DNA of 5,211 bases. Origin: an uncultured Ruminococcus sp. (lineage in GTDB: Bacteria; Bacillota; Clostridia; Oscillospirales; Acutalibacteraceae). Numbering within the stretch: position 1 is the first letter of the stretch; every line of letters starts with the position of its first letter. This document shows, in pieces, positions 1 to 5,211 of this stretch. A model generated the notes under the pieces. The model made no database searches. It saw nothing but the letters and a program-made list of their open reading frames with translations, and was not told where the DNA came from. The translations under genes and the position numbers were made by a program. The stretch is taken from the NCBI GenBank assembly GCA_902803585.1, contig CADCQO010000231.1, positions 1-5,211 on the forward strand, given 5' to 3'.

Positions 1-58
1 GCGTTCCTTGTCTTAAAAAAAAGCCCCCATATGTCACATAACCGCATCTGAAAATTTT

Positions 59-99
59 CTCCCACAGTCTGCCTATGCAGAAGCTGTGGGAGATTTTTT
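59..99 (+). terminator. Rho-independent terminator of a gene left of the window
   Basis: CTCCCACAG (59-67) pairs perfectly with CTGTGGGAG (84-92). Inside it TCTGC (68-72) pairs with GCAGA (77-81), with a 2-base bulge (82-83) and a CTAT loop. The stem is followed by ATTTTTT (93-99), the classical U-tract in the rightward direction. Read leftward, the stem is followed by AAAATTTT, so it is a poor terminator for the minus-strand gene. It therefore most likely ends a rightward transcript entering from outside the window. Confidence 0.8.
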
Positions 100-160
100 C
101 AGTTATCGCAGTGTCACACTGAACCGTTTGTGCAGTGAAAGGGTCTGATCGTTATGTGTT

Positions 161-220
161 ATCAACAAACAAATACCCTGCATCAGCCGGACACAAGAAC
201 ATATCCGAAAGGTGCAGGGT
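161..220 (-). terminator. Stem-loop with T-rich tail, possible weak terminator of the LRR gene
   Basis: ACCCTGCA (175-182) and TGCAGGGT (213-220) form a perfect 8-bp stem. Inside the 30-base loop CGGA (188-191) can pair with TCCG (204-207). Read leftward, the stem is followed by ATTTGTTTGTTGAT, which is T-rich but not a clean run. It lies about 90 bases past the stop of the leftward 592-residue gene and is the best candidate for its transcript end. The large loop and interrupted T-tract make this uncertain; it could be another structured 3' element. Confidence 0.35.
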
Positions 221-240
221 GCTGTATTCAGACTATTCAG

Positions 241-254
241 CTGTTGTACAACAG
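241..254. repeat. Perfect 14-base palindrome (CTGTTGTACAACAG)
   Basis: The sequence is identical to its reverse complement over all 14 bases, with no spacer, and the symmetry stops at both flanks. It lies 56 bases past the 3' end of the LRR gene, between that gene and the 175-220 stem-loop. It may be a protein-binding dyad or chance; one such palindrome in a window of this size is not statistically striking. Confidence 0.4.
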
Positions 255-309
255 ATGGTCACTGCTCCATCAACTAACAGTTCTCCATCCAGTCAGGGAA
301 CCAAGTCAA

Positions 310-2088
310 TTACTCAACTGTAACATCAAAATATACCTTTGAAATGAATCCAAGAGAGCTTTTTGCTTTTACGCAGATCTGATAACCGCCAGCCTTGCTG
401 AGGGCAATCTCAACAGACTTGTTTGTGCTGAACTTCTGGGCTGGTGTCCACTTTGAAGCGGAGGTTTCCTTGTAGTAGACAGCAAACTCGGATTTGGGAT
501 CAATCGCCTTGCAGTTGACGGTAACAACTGTACCTTCATCTGTAACGCACTTAATGATATCTGAACGGTTATTTGCGGTCTGTGTTACCTTCATATAGGA
601 GTAGGACTTTATAACATTGCCGTGTGCACCCTTTGCCTTGATGCAAATTTCATAGTAGCCTGTGTATGAAGGTGTGAAAGTACAGGTATTGGACGTGCTG
701 TTCATCTTCAGCTTTGTCCACTTTTCTGCGCCTACCTGACGAACAAGGTAGGAATAAGTATATTTTTCGCCTGTGCCGTATTTGATGTTCACGCTCAGAT
801 TAGCCGATGCACCGAGCATAACGAGAGAAGGTGTGTTAAATTCCGTCAGCTGGGGAGCAGAAACCTGATAGCCGTTCTTTTCTGCGAAAGAAACAGCGTA
901 GTCATCATTGTTTTCGCAGCAGAAAACAGCGTTTTGATCAATACCCAGAAAAGCATCGTCTGCGATCTTTGTAACGGTAGAAGGAATCGTGATCTTTTTG
1001 AGTGCGTAGCAGGCTGCGAATGTGCTGTGCTCAATAGCAGTAACACCGCTGGGAATCGTGATTTCTTCAAGACCTGCTGCGCCATAGAATGCCATCTTGT
1101 CGATAGATGTGACGGTTGAAGGAAGTGCAATCGTTGTCATAGAAGTACCGAAGTAAGCCAGTTCTCCGATCGAGGTAACACCTTCAGCAGGAGAGAATGA
1201 TCTTGCGTGTGCAACGGCAACGAGCTTTGTGCCTTCCTTATCATAAACGATACCCTTGACTGATTTGAAATAGGGATTCTTTGCGTCCACATAGATGAAT
1301 TTAGCATAGGGCAGTCCGAAAGTAACAAGACCGTTGAGCTTTGTGATGGTTTCAGGCAGCTTGACTGATTTCACCTCTGTAGCGGCGAACAGTTCAGCAG
1401 ATGTTACTTTAAAACCGTCAGCTGATGCAGGAACCGTTACGGTTGTTTCTTCACCGAGATAAGTAATGGCAGTTGCTTCAACGCCATTGGTAAGGCTGAG
1501 GTGCATATCGTATACAAAATCACCTTCGTTGAGGGTGATATAACGGCCGTCTTCAGTAATGGTATACTTGTCTGTTTTTGTCTTGACTCTTTCGACAAAC
1601 GCCTCGATCTTCTGCATGGAATCTGTCATCTGCTGAATCTGTGCCTCAAGCTGTGCACGGACTTCTTCCGGCAGGTTCATATACTCTTCAACAGCATACT
1701 GAACGAGATACTGTGCAGTCTGGCTTGCAATACGATAAGCATTATCTGCAAAGTCAGAGATAAGCTGTCTGATCATATCTTCGGGGAAACCTTCGGCAGA
1801 GAGCAGCTGAATAGTTGCAAGCAGCTTTTCTTTTGTTTCGTCAGGAATTGAGGAAAGGACTTTTTCGGTGAGCTTCGCTATCAGTTCTTTTGCCTTCTCA
1901 GCATCGCAATTCTGTTTGATGACACCTGCAATCAAATTCTTGAAGCTTTTCGCCTTTTCGCTGACGGAATAAAGATAGTCGCTTGTTTTAGCACTTGCGC
2001 CAAGGGCAGCCACTCCGGTTCCCGTAATAACTGACAGCGCGAGAGCCGCAGCAAAGATTTTTTTAATGTAAAGTTTTTTTGTAGACAT
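310..2088 (-). CDS. Secreted BspA-type leucine-rich-repeat protein with two C-terminal Ig-like modules
   Basis: Predicted 592-residue exported protein. Residues 1-33 are a signal peptide: KK-rich start, hydrophobic core at about 11-31, and ASA at 31-33 as a likely cleavage site. Residues about 37-172 are charged and helical, with several amphipathic segments. Residues about 200-410 carry BspA/TpLRR (LRR_5) repeats, seen in the recurring pattern I-x-I/L-P-S-x-V-T-x-I-x-x-x-A-F (320-334, 343-357, 366-380). Residues about 414-503 and 506-592 are two related beta-rich modules, each with a W followed by G-Y-Y/Q-I-C-V/I-K-A-K, resembling Ig/FN3-like or Y_Y_Y-type domains. There is no sorting motif or C-terminal membrane helix, so it is probably released or held non-covalently. 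The start is fixed by GGAGG nine bases upstream; the same frame stays open for 111 more codons upstream, but that part crosses the promoter and looks non-coding. LRR_5 proteins often mediate binding to hosts, other cells or substrates; the ligand here is unknown. Confidence 0.88.
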   Translation of the reverse strand: MSTKKLYIKKIFAAALALSVITGTGVAALGASAKTSDYLYSVSEKAKSFKNLIAGVIKQNCDAEKAKELIAKLTEKVLSSIPDETKEKLLATIQLLSAEGFPEDMIRQLISDFADNAYRIASQTAQYLVQYAVEEYMNLPEEVRAQLEAQIQQMTDSMQKIEAFVERVKTKTDKYTITEDGRYITLNEGDFVYDMHLSLTNGVEATAITYLGEETTVTVPASADGFKVTSAELFAATEVKSVKLPETITKLNGLVTFGLPYAKFIYVDAKNPYFKSVKGIVYDKEGTKLVAVAHARSFSPAEGVTSIGELAYFGTSMTTIALPSTVTSIDKMAFYGAAGLEEITIPSGVTAIEHSTFAACYALKKITIPSTVTKIADDAFLGIDQNAVFCCENNDDYAVSFAEKNGYQVSAPQLTEFNTPSLVMLGASANLSVNIKYGTGEKYTYSYLVRQVGAEKWTKLKMNSTSNTCTFTPSYTGYYEICIKAKGAHGNVIKSYSYMKVTQTANNRSDIIKCVTDEGTVVTVNCKAIDPKSEFAVYYKETSASKWTPAQKFSTNKSVEIALSKAGGYQICVKAKSSLGFISKVYFDVTVE

Positions 2089-2097
2089 AATAATCAA

Positions 2098-2102
2098 CCT
2101 CC
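2098..2102 (-). promoter_or_regulatory. Ribosome binding site of the LRR gene
   Basis: Read leftward, GGAGG is followed by a 9-base spacer and then ATG at 2088-2086. This site decides the start, because the reading frame is open for 111 further codons upstream. Confidence 0.85.
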
Positions 2103-2124
2103 ATGTCCTTTTTTGTTGCTTTTC

Positions 2125-2153
2125 ATTATACAATATTCTCCTGATAATTACAA
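2125..2153 (-). promoter_or_regulatory. Sigma-70 promoter of the LRR gene
   Basis: Read leftward, TTGTAA (2153-2148) is a 4-of-6 match to the -35 box, followed by a 17-base spacer and a perfect TATAAT -10 box (2130-2125). Transcription would begin near 2118, giving a leader of about 30 bases before the ATG. A 10-base palindrome TTCTGCAGAA (2157-2166) sits just upstream of the -35 box and might be a regulatory site. Confidence 0.75.
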
Positions 2154-2236
2154 CTGTTCTGCAGAAAAAAATTACAAAAGCAATAAAAAATGTCGTTTTT
2201 GTATCTGTTACAAGGCACAAAGGGAATGATATCTGG

Positions 2237-2265
2237 TTGACAAAGGCGGATATATGTTGTAAACT
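2237..2265 (+). promoter_or_regulatory. Sigma-70 promoter of the anchored repeat protein
   Basis: A perfect TTGACA (2237-2242) is followed by a 17-base spacer and TAAACT (2260-2265), a 4-of-6 match to the -10 box. Initiation would fall near 2272. It points away from the LRR promoter; the two -35 boxes are about 84 bases apart with AT-rich DNA between them. Confidence 0.65.
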
Positions 2266-2274
2266 GTTGTTTGA

Positions 2275-2288
2275 TATACTAAAGTATA
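2275..2288. promoter_or_regulatory. Operator-like dyad TATACT-AA-AGTATA
   Basis: Perfect 6-bp half sites are separated by AA. If the TTGACA promoter is used, the dyad lies at about +4 to +17, a typical repressor position. If the alternative extended -10 at 2298-2306 is used, it covers the -35 zone. No regulator gene is visible in the window. Confidence 0.4.
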
Positions 2289-2297
2289 GGACAATTG

Positions 2298-2306
2298 TGT
2301 TATTAT
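2298..2306 (+). promoter_or_regulatory. Possible second promoter, extended -10 (TGTTATTAT)
   Basis: TG-T-TATTAT fits an extended -10 element: TATTAT is a 5-of-6 match and TG lies one base upstream. There is no good -35 box at 16-18 bases, which extended -10 promoters can tolerate. Initiation would be near 2313, just before the ribosome binding site at 2323, leaving a very short leader. Confidence 0.35.
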
Positions 2307-2322
2307 AGCAGGATATAAAAGC

Positions 2323-2328
2323 AGGTGA
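2323..2328 (+). promoter_or_regulatory. Ribosome binding site of the anchored repeat protein
   Basis: AGGTGA lies six bases before the ATG at 2335. It is a partial but well-placed Shine-Dalgarno sequence and supports this start, which also places a proper signal peptide at the N-terminus. Confidence 0.7.
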
Positions 2329-2334
2329 TTTTAT

Positions 2335-4368
2335 ATGAAATTGAAATGCTTGTCGGGCTGTGTACTGGCAGCCGCTCTTACCGCAGGAGTGGCTTTTGCC
2401 GGTCCTGATGTGTCCGCACAAACAGATGATTCTCCGGTTCTGGAGCAGCAGAATGTCAGTGAAAACAAGGAATACCGCTTTGTATGGCCCAAAAGCAGCA
2501 GAGAAGGCCTCATTGTCGATATGCTTACAAATGCTGATGAAGCTGTATTGCTGAAAGATAACAAGCTGCTCGCCTTTATTTTTTCAGACAATGACCCTGA
2601 TTCTGAAAACAAGCGTTTTTACATTGACAATTCTGTTCTTAAAATGCTGGAAGAAGGGGATAACAGCTTACAGTTGGTCAGCAAAGAAGGGCCTGTTACA
2701 GTCAATATTTGTGTTGCAGACGGTGAGCCTTCTGATGAGCCTTCCCATGAGGAATCTGAATTTGTTGTGGAACAGACAGATTTCACATGGGACAGAAGTA
2801 CCCAAAGCGATATCGTTATCAGCACAAATTCCACTTCAAAGGAATTCGTTGTCAGATGCGGAAGTCTTTTTGCGTCAAGCCTGACAAATAAAGCTCTGCA
2901 TATTGATGAAGGCAAGATCACCATTGGTTCTTCTTTTCTGTCAAAACTCAAAAACGGCGAGAATACCGTGGTTATTGTCCTGAAAAACAACAAATTCAGT
3001 ATAAATATCAATGTTACGGGCAGTCAATCTCAGGAAGAAAAGCAAATCTTTGCTGAACAGACAGATTATATATGGGACAAAAGCGACTTGGGCGGTATTT
3101 CTGTAAAGACAAATTCCGACTCACACTCGGTAACCATCATGAAAGATGATAAGGTTCTGGCGACAGCAGATGATTCCGGTGTTCATATGACCTCCGACGG
3201 CTTGGAAATTACAGCGGATATCCTGAGAAAACTTGATGCAGGAGAAAACTTTCTGAAATTCATATTGGACGACGGTACTGTTGATGTCAACGTTGTCGTC
3301 ACCGATGAAGAAAACGATACCGATGAAAAAGTGCTTCTTGCTGACGAAACAAACTTTACATGGGAGCGGGAGTCGGATAGCGGTATTGTTATTTGGCCCA
3401 ATTCAAAATCAGACAATTTTTATGTGAAAAACGGCGGGCTGAATTTCAGTTCGAGTATCGTGAACCAAAATCTGTCAATAGAAAACGGACAGATTTACAT
3501 GGGAGCTGACTTTCTGAAAACACTCGATGACGGGGAGAATTCCCTTGTGCTTGTGCTGAAGGAAGGCAGTCTTGCTGTCACGGTTTCTGTTGTGCCGTCT
3601 TCAGGGGACAGTTCCTATGAAGCAAAGGAAATATCCGCCGATGAAACCTATTTCACATGGGACAGAAGCGACTATATTGGTATTGCGGTCAAAACCAATT
3701 CCCAATCAAAAAAAGTTGTTGCTGCCAAAGACGGTCAGCAGCTCTTCTCAAACGATGACGGAGGTATTTACATTGCATTGGGAAGAGTCGGCATCACCCC
3801 GAAGAATCTGAAAAAACTTGATGACGGTGAAAATCATCTCGTGCTGAAATTCGATGATGGTGAGCTTCCCGTTACCATCAATGTGACAGACAAGAAAAAC
3901 GTTTCGATGAAAGAAAAGAATATTGTCGCTGAACAGACAGTATTTGTATGGAATCGCGGCAGCGGCGATCATATTGACATCAAGACAAACTCTGTTTCGG
4001 AAAATGTTTCTGTCCGCAGAAGCGGCAGGCTGTCGACCGTTTCGGATTCAAGCAAAATTACCATCAAAGACGGCATGGTCACCATTACGCCGGCATACCT
4101 TGAAACCCTTTCCGATGGAAAAAATGAACTTTCCCTGATATTCGATGACGGCGAAACGGATATTGTTGTCAGCGTTGCAGGATCACTGACGAGTCAGATA
4201 TCGGAAAACAGCTTTGATGCGAGAGCTTTTACCTCCGCCTCTTCCGAACAGCCGTATATTTTCCCGTATACGGGAAGTGCACTGGCTGCGGAGATCATTG
4301 CGGCTGCATCTGTATCGGCAGCTATCAGTGCCCTCATATATTTCAAAAGGAAGAAAAAGAAGGAATAA
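2335..4368 (+). CDS. Cell-wall-anchored surface protein with six tandem X2-like Ig modules
   Basis: Predicted 677-residue surface protein. Residues 1-22 form a signal peptide (MKLK start, Ala-rich core, AFA at 20-22). Cys9 follows LSG, but it precedes the hydrophobic core, so this is not a lipobox. Six modules follow, marked by a conserved Trp at residues 51, 152, 247, 343, 442 and 539. Each later module reads roughly F-x-W-D/E/N-R/K, then I-x-I/V-x-T-N-S-x-S, then G-x-I/V-x-I-x-x-x-x-L-x-x-L-x-x-G-E-N-x-L, and a final beta strand V-x-V-x-V. That pattern resembles the X2 (CBM_X2) module of clostridial cellulosomal and cell-wall proteins, with its start FDK, middle YLxxLxxGxxxL and closing strand. 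The C-terminus has FPYTG (643-647), a hydrophobic helix (about 649-670) and KRKKKKE. Module 1 is the most divergent and module 4 has WPNS in place of TNS. The protein is acidic. Ligand unknown; adhesion, spacer or wall-binding roles are possible. It is divergent to the LRR gene, and the next start lies 19 bases downstream. Confidence 0.88.
   Translation: MKLKCLSGCVLAAALTAGVAFAGPDVSAQTDDSPVLEQQNVSENKEYRFVWPKSSREGLIVDMLTNADEAVLLKDNKLLAFIFSDNDPDSENKRFYIDNSVLKMLEEGDNSLQLVSKEGPVTVNICVADGEPSDEPSHEESEFVVEQTDFTWDRSTQSDIVISTNSTSKEFVVRCGSLFASSLTNKALHIDEGKITIGSSFLSKLKNGENTVVIVLKNNKFSININVTGSQSQEEKQIFAEQTDYIWDKSDLGGISVKTNSDSHSVTIMKDDKVLATADDSGVHMTSDGLEITADILRKLDAGENFLKFILDDGTVDVNVVVTDEENDTDEKVLLADETNFTWERESDSGIVIWPNSKSDNFYVKNGGLNFSSSIVNQNLSIENGQIYMGADFLKTLDDGENSLVLVLKEGSLAVTVSVVPSSGDSSYEAKEISADETYFTWDRSDYIGIAVKTNSQSKKVVAAKDGQQLFSNDDGGIYIALGRVGITPKNLKKLDDGENHLVLKFDDGELPVTINVTDKKNVSMKEKNIVAEQTVFVWNRGSGDHIDIKTNSVSENVSVRRSGRLSTVSDSSKITIKDGMVTITPAYLETLSDGKNELSLIFDDGETDIVVSVAGSLTSQISENSFDARAFTSASSEQPYIFPYTGSALAAEIIAAASVSAAISALIYFKRKKKKE
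2452..4176 (+). repeat. Six tandem repeats coding for X2-like modules
   Basis: The repeat unit is 95-101 codons long, judged by the spacing of the Trp codons at 2485, 2788, 3073, 3361, 3658 and 3949. DNA identity is mostly lost, but short exact blocks persist: the same 19 bases start at 2780 (module 2) and 3650 (module 5), and GCTGAACAGACAG occurs at 3052 (module 3) and 3928 (module 6). The modules arose by old duplication, perhaps with later local exchange. Confidence 0.8.
4261..4368 (+). other. C-terminal sortase-type sorting signal (FPYTG variant)
   Basis: Within the surface protein, FPYTG (residues 643-647) takes the place of LPxTG. It is followed by a hydrophobic stretch of about 20 residues rich in Ala, Ile and Ser, and a KRKKKKE tail, the standard three-part sorting signal. 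The change of Leu to Phe in the first position suggests a non-housekeeping sortase or relaxed specificity; no sortase gene is in the window. The codons for this motif form a perfect 16-base DNA palindrome (4261-4276). Confidence 0.75.
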
Positions 4369-4387
4369 ACGGTTAGGAGCAGCAAAA

Positions 4388-4649
4388 ATGCAGTTTAACC
4401 GCATAGTTATCAAATTCGTCCAGTGAATTTCTGACTGCACAAGAGTACAAAAATATCAGCCGGACGGAAACCGCAAAAGAAAAAGCGCAGATTATTGCAG
4501 CGCAGAATCAGCAGAAAATACTGCAAAACAAGAAAGGAGTATGTTACCGGAAAACACGCAATATTATAAAAAGTGAAAAACAGATTCTGGAAGCAACCTT
4601 CAGACTGAAAAAGCTTCGTCATGCAGGTGTCAATGACAAGATACTATGA
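4388..4649 (+). pseudogene. Small unrecognised gene, apparently frameshifted
   Basis: AGGAG (4375-4379) sits eight bases before an ATG at 4388, a strong start, but the frame stops at TGA (4424-4426) after MQFNRIVIKFVQ. A second frame, open from 4407 and ending at TGA 4647-4649, reads as a plausible basic helical protein (for example LTAQEYKNISRTETAKEKAQ, later LKKLRHAGVNDKIL) yet has no ATG, GTG or TTG codon. Skipping one base near 4421-4424 would join both into about 86 residues rich in Lys, Arg, Gln and Ala. I do not recognise the family. It begins 19 bases after the anchored protein and lies in front of the ABC gene, so it was probably part of the same transcript. CGGTTA (4370-4375) and TAACCG (4396-4401) can pair around the ribosome site. 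A decayed gene, a sequencing error or recoding are possible; CAG-TGA is not a typical slippery site. Confidence 0.45.
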
Positions 4650-4676
4650 ATGGACGACATAGCTCACTTTTTATAA
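4564..4676. repeat. 13-bp perfect inverted repeat around the end of the small gene
   Basis: TTATAAAAAGTGA (4564-4576) is the exact reverse complement of TCACTTTTTATAA (4664-4676), with 87 bases between. Inside are smaller foldable parts: CTG-G-AAG with CTTCAG around 4587-4603, GTCAT (4618-4622) with ATGAC (4633-4637), and the dyad TGTCA-A-TGACA (4628-4638). The whole could fold as an RNA with a long closing stem just before the ABC ATPase, or be a small 113-bp inverted-repeat insertion. No target duplication is evident at the flanks. Confidence 0.5.
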
Positions 4677-4698
4677 GTTTTCAGTAACGGCGAGGGCC

Positions 4699-5211
4699 TT
4701 GATAAAACAAAAAAAAGTACTTCTTGAAGCCGATCACCTTTGGAAATCATATGGCAAGGGAGCTGCGAAAGTAGATGCTCTTGCTGATGTTTCTTTAAAA
4801 ATCTATGACGGTGAGCTGCTGACAATTCTGGGCAGTTCAGGCAGCGGAAAAAGTACCCTGCTCAATTCTCTCGGCGGAATGGATAAACCTGACAGAGGCA
4901 CGATCAGCTGCGGCGGACTTGATCTTTGCCAGATGAACGACCGCGCACTTACTGCTTACAGGAGGAAAAACATCGGCTTTGTGTTCCAGTCCTTCAATCT
5001 GATCGCAGAACTTACCGCAAAGGAGAATGTCGCTCTGACAGCAGATACCGCAAACGATCCGGATATTGTCGAAAAGGTATTCGAGATGGTGGGATTAAGC
5101 AACAAAACCAGAAACTATCCCTCACAGCTTTCGGGCGGTCAGCAGCAGAGAGTTTCCATCGCGCGGGCACTTGCCAAAAACCCGTCACTGCTGCTTTGCG
5201 ATGAGCCGACA
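4699..5211 (+). CDS. ABC transporter ATPase, MacB/LolD type, cut at the right edge
   Basis: The first 171 residues of an ABC ATPase are visible. Tyr18 (KSYG) is the likely A-loop aromatic. Walker A is GSSGSGKST at 45-53, the Q-loop Gln is at 97 (IGFVFQSFNL), the signature LSGGQQQR is at 144-151, and Walker B LLLCDEP is at 164-170, where the window ends. The D-loop, H-loop His and roughly 50-60 residues are missing. The sequence around Walker A and the Q-loop is typical of the MacB/LolD/BceA-like group, which energises FtsX-fold permeases for export of peptides or lipoproteins, or for peptide resistance; the permease would be expected downstream. The only usual start codon is TTG at 4699, since the frame is closed by TAG at 4660-4662 and the next in-frame ATG lies inside the domain. 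GAGGG (4692-4696) is only two bases before it, so the start is not settled. An A8 run follows at 4709-4716. Confidence 0.9.
   Translation, partial: MIKQKKVLLEADHLWKSYGKGAAKVDALADVSLKIYDGELLTILGSSGSGKSTLLNSLGGMDKPDRGTISCGGLDLCQMNDRALTAYRRKNIGFVFQSFNLIAELTAKENVALTADTANDPDIVEKVFEMVGLSNKTRNYPSQLSGGQQQRVSIARALAKNPSLLLCDEPT

Larger units (their letters stand above)
1..309. other. Intergenic region without a convincing gene
   Basis: The region lies beyond the 3' end of the leftward LRR gene. Open frames exist on the plus strand (135-323 and 154-342), but they overlap each other in different frames, run into the 3' end of the LRR gene and have odd composition, so I do not call them. The region holds the rightward terminator at 59-99, a short dyad at 30-40, a 13-base dyad at 109-121 (CAGTGT-C-ACACTG), a longer stem-loop at 175-220 and a perfect 14-base palindrome at 241-254. 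Stops in all three rightward frames occur within the first 51 bases, so the very end of a gene from the left may be present, but its frame cannot be decided. Confidence 0.6.

Noticed and set aside
10..50. A8 followed by GCCCCC (15-28), which read leftward looks like the end of a terminator
   Set aside because: No matching GC-rich arm lies close by on the minus strand; the only nearby dyad is TATGT-C-ACATA (30-40), too short for a terminator stem.
135..342. Two overlapping plus-strand open frames of 62 codons each
   Set aside because: They overlap in different frames, run into the LRR gene on the other strand, have unnatural composition and at most a weak purine tract upstream.
2347..2361. 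LSGC near the N-terminus of the surface protein as a lipoprotein signal
   Set aside because: The Cys is residue 9 and precedes the hydrophobic core, whereas a lipobox must follow it; the AFA site at 20-22 fits an ordinary signal peptidase.
2089..2421. Upstream extension of the LRR gene by 111 codons to an earlier ATG on the minus strand
   Set aside because: The extension crosses the promoter, the ribosome binding site and part of the divergent gene, has non-protein-like composition, and would bury the signal peptide inside the protein.
2452..4176. Regularly spaced repeats as a CRISPR array
   Set aside because: The repeats are about 290 bases long, diverged at DNA level, and encode homologous protein modules.
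4370..4401. CGGTTA / TAACCG stem as a terminator after the surface protein
   Set aside because: The stem is only 6 bp with a 20-base loop and no T-run follows; it surrounds the ribosome binding site of the small gene instead.
4410..4622. Minus-strand hydrophobic open frame of 70 codons
   Set aside because: It is the antisense of Lys-rich codons in the small broken gene, which produces Phe/Leu-rich shadows; no convincing ribosome binding site was seen.

Overview
The window looks like a piece of chromosome from a Gram-positive anaerobe of the Clostridia (Ruminococcus-like). This is inferred from the GGAGG-type ribosome binding sites, a secreted BspA-type leucine-rich-repeat protein, a surface protein with a C-terminal sortase-type anchor, and moderate base composition with A-rich lysine codons. 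The species cannot be named from the sequence.

Layout. Bases 1-309 hold no convincing gene. They contain a good rho-independent terminator reading rightward (59-99), which must serve a gene lying left of the window, and a few dyad symmetries. Bases 310-2088 (minus strand) encode a 592-residue secreted protein with a signal peptide, a helical N-terminal region, BspA/LRR_5-type repeats and two C-terminal beta-sandwich modules. Bases 2089-2334 are a divergent promoter region with a recognisable sigma-70 promoter for each direction and a small operator-like dyad on the rightward side. Bases 2335-4368 (plus strand) encode a 677-residue surface protein: signal peptide, six tandem modules of about 95-101 residues that resemble X2 (CBM_X2) Ig-like modules, and a C-terminal anchor with a non-canonical FPYTG motif, hydrophobic helix and Lys/Arg tail.

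Downstream, bases 4388-4649 hold an unrecognised small gene that appears broken. It has a strong ribosome binding site and start, a stop after 12 codons, and then a long coding-looking frame with no start codon of its own. A 13-bp inverted repeat (4564-4576 / 4664-4676) brackets its end and the gap before the last gene. Bases 4699-5211 are the first 171 codons of a MacB/LolD-type ABC transporter ATPase, cut by the window edge.

How it fits together (inference). The two large genes form a divergent pair of cell-surface or secreted proteins probably sharing a control region. No terminator is visible between the anchored protein and the ABC ATPase, so the plus-strand genes may be co-transcribed, with the ABC system possibly exporting or sensing something at the envelope. 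No complete new system can be proven here. The most unusual items are the six-module FPYTG-anchored protein and the interrupted small gene with its inverted repeat in front of the ABC gene.
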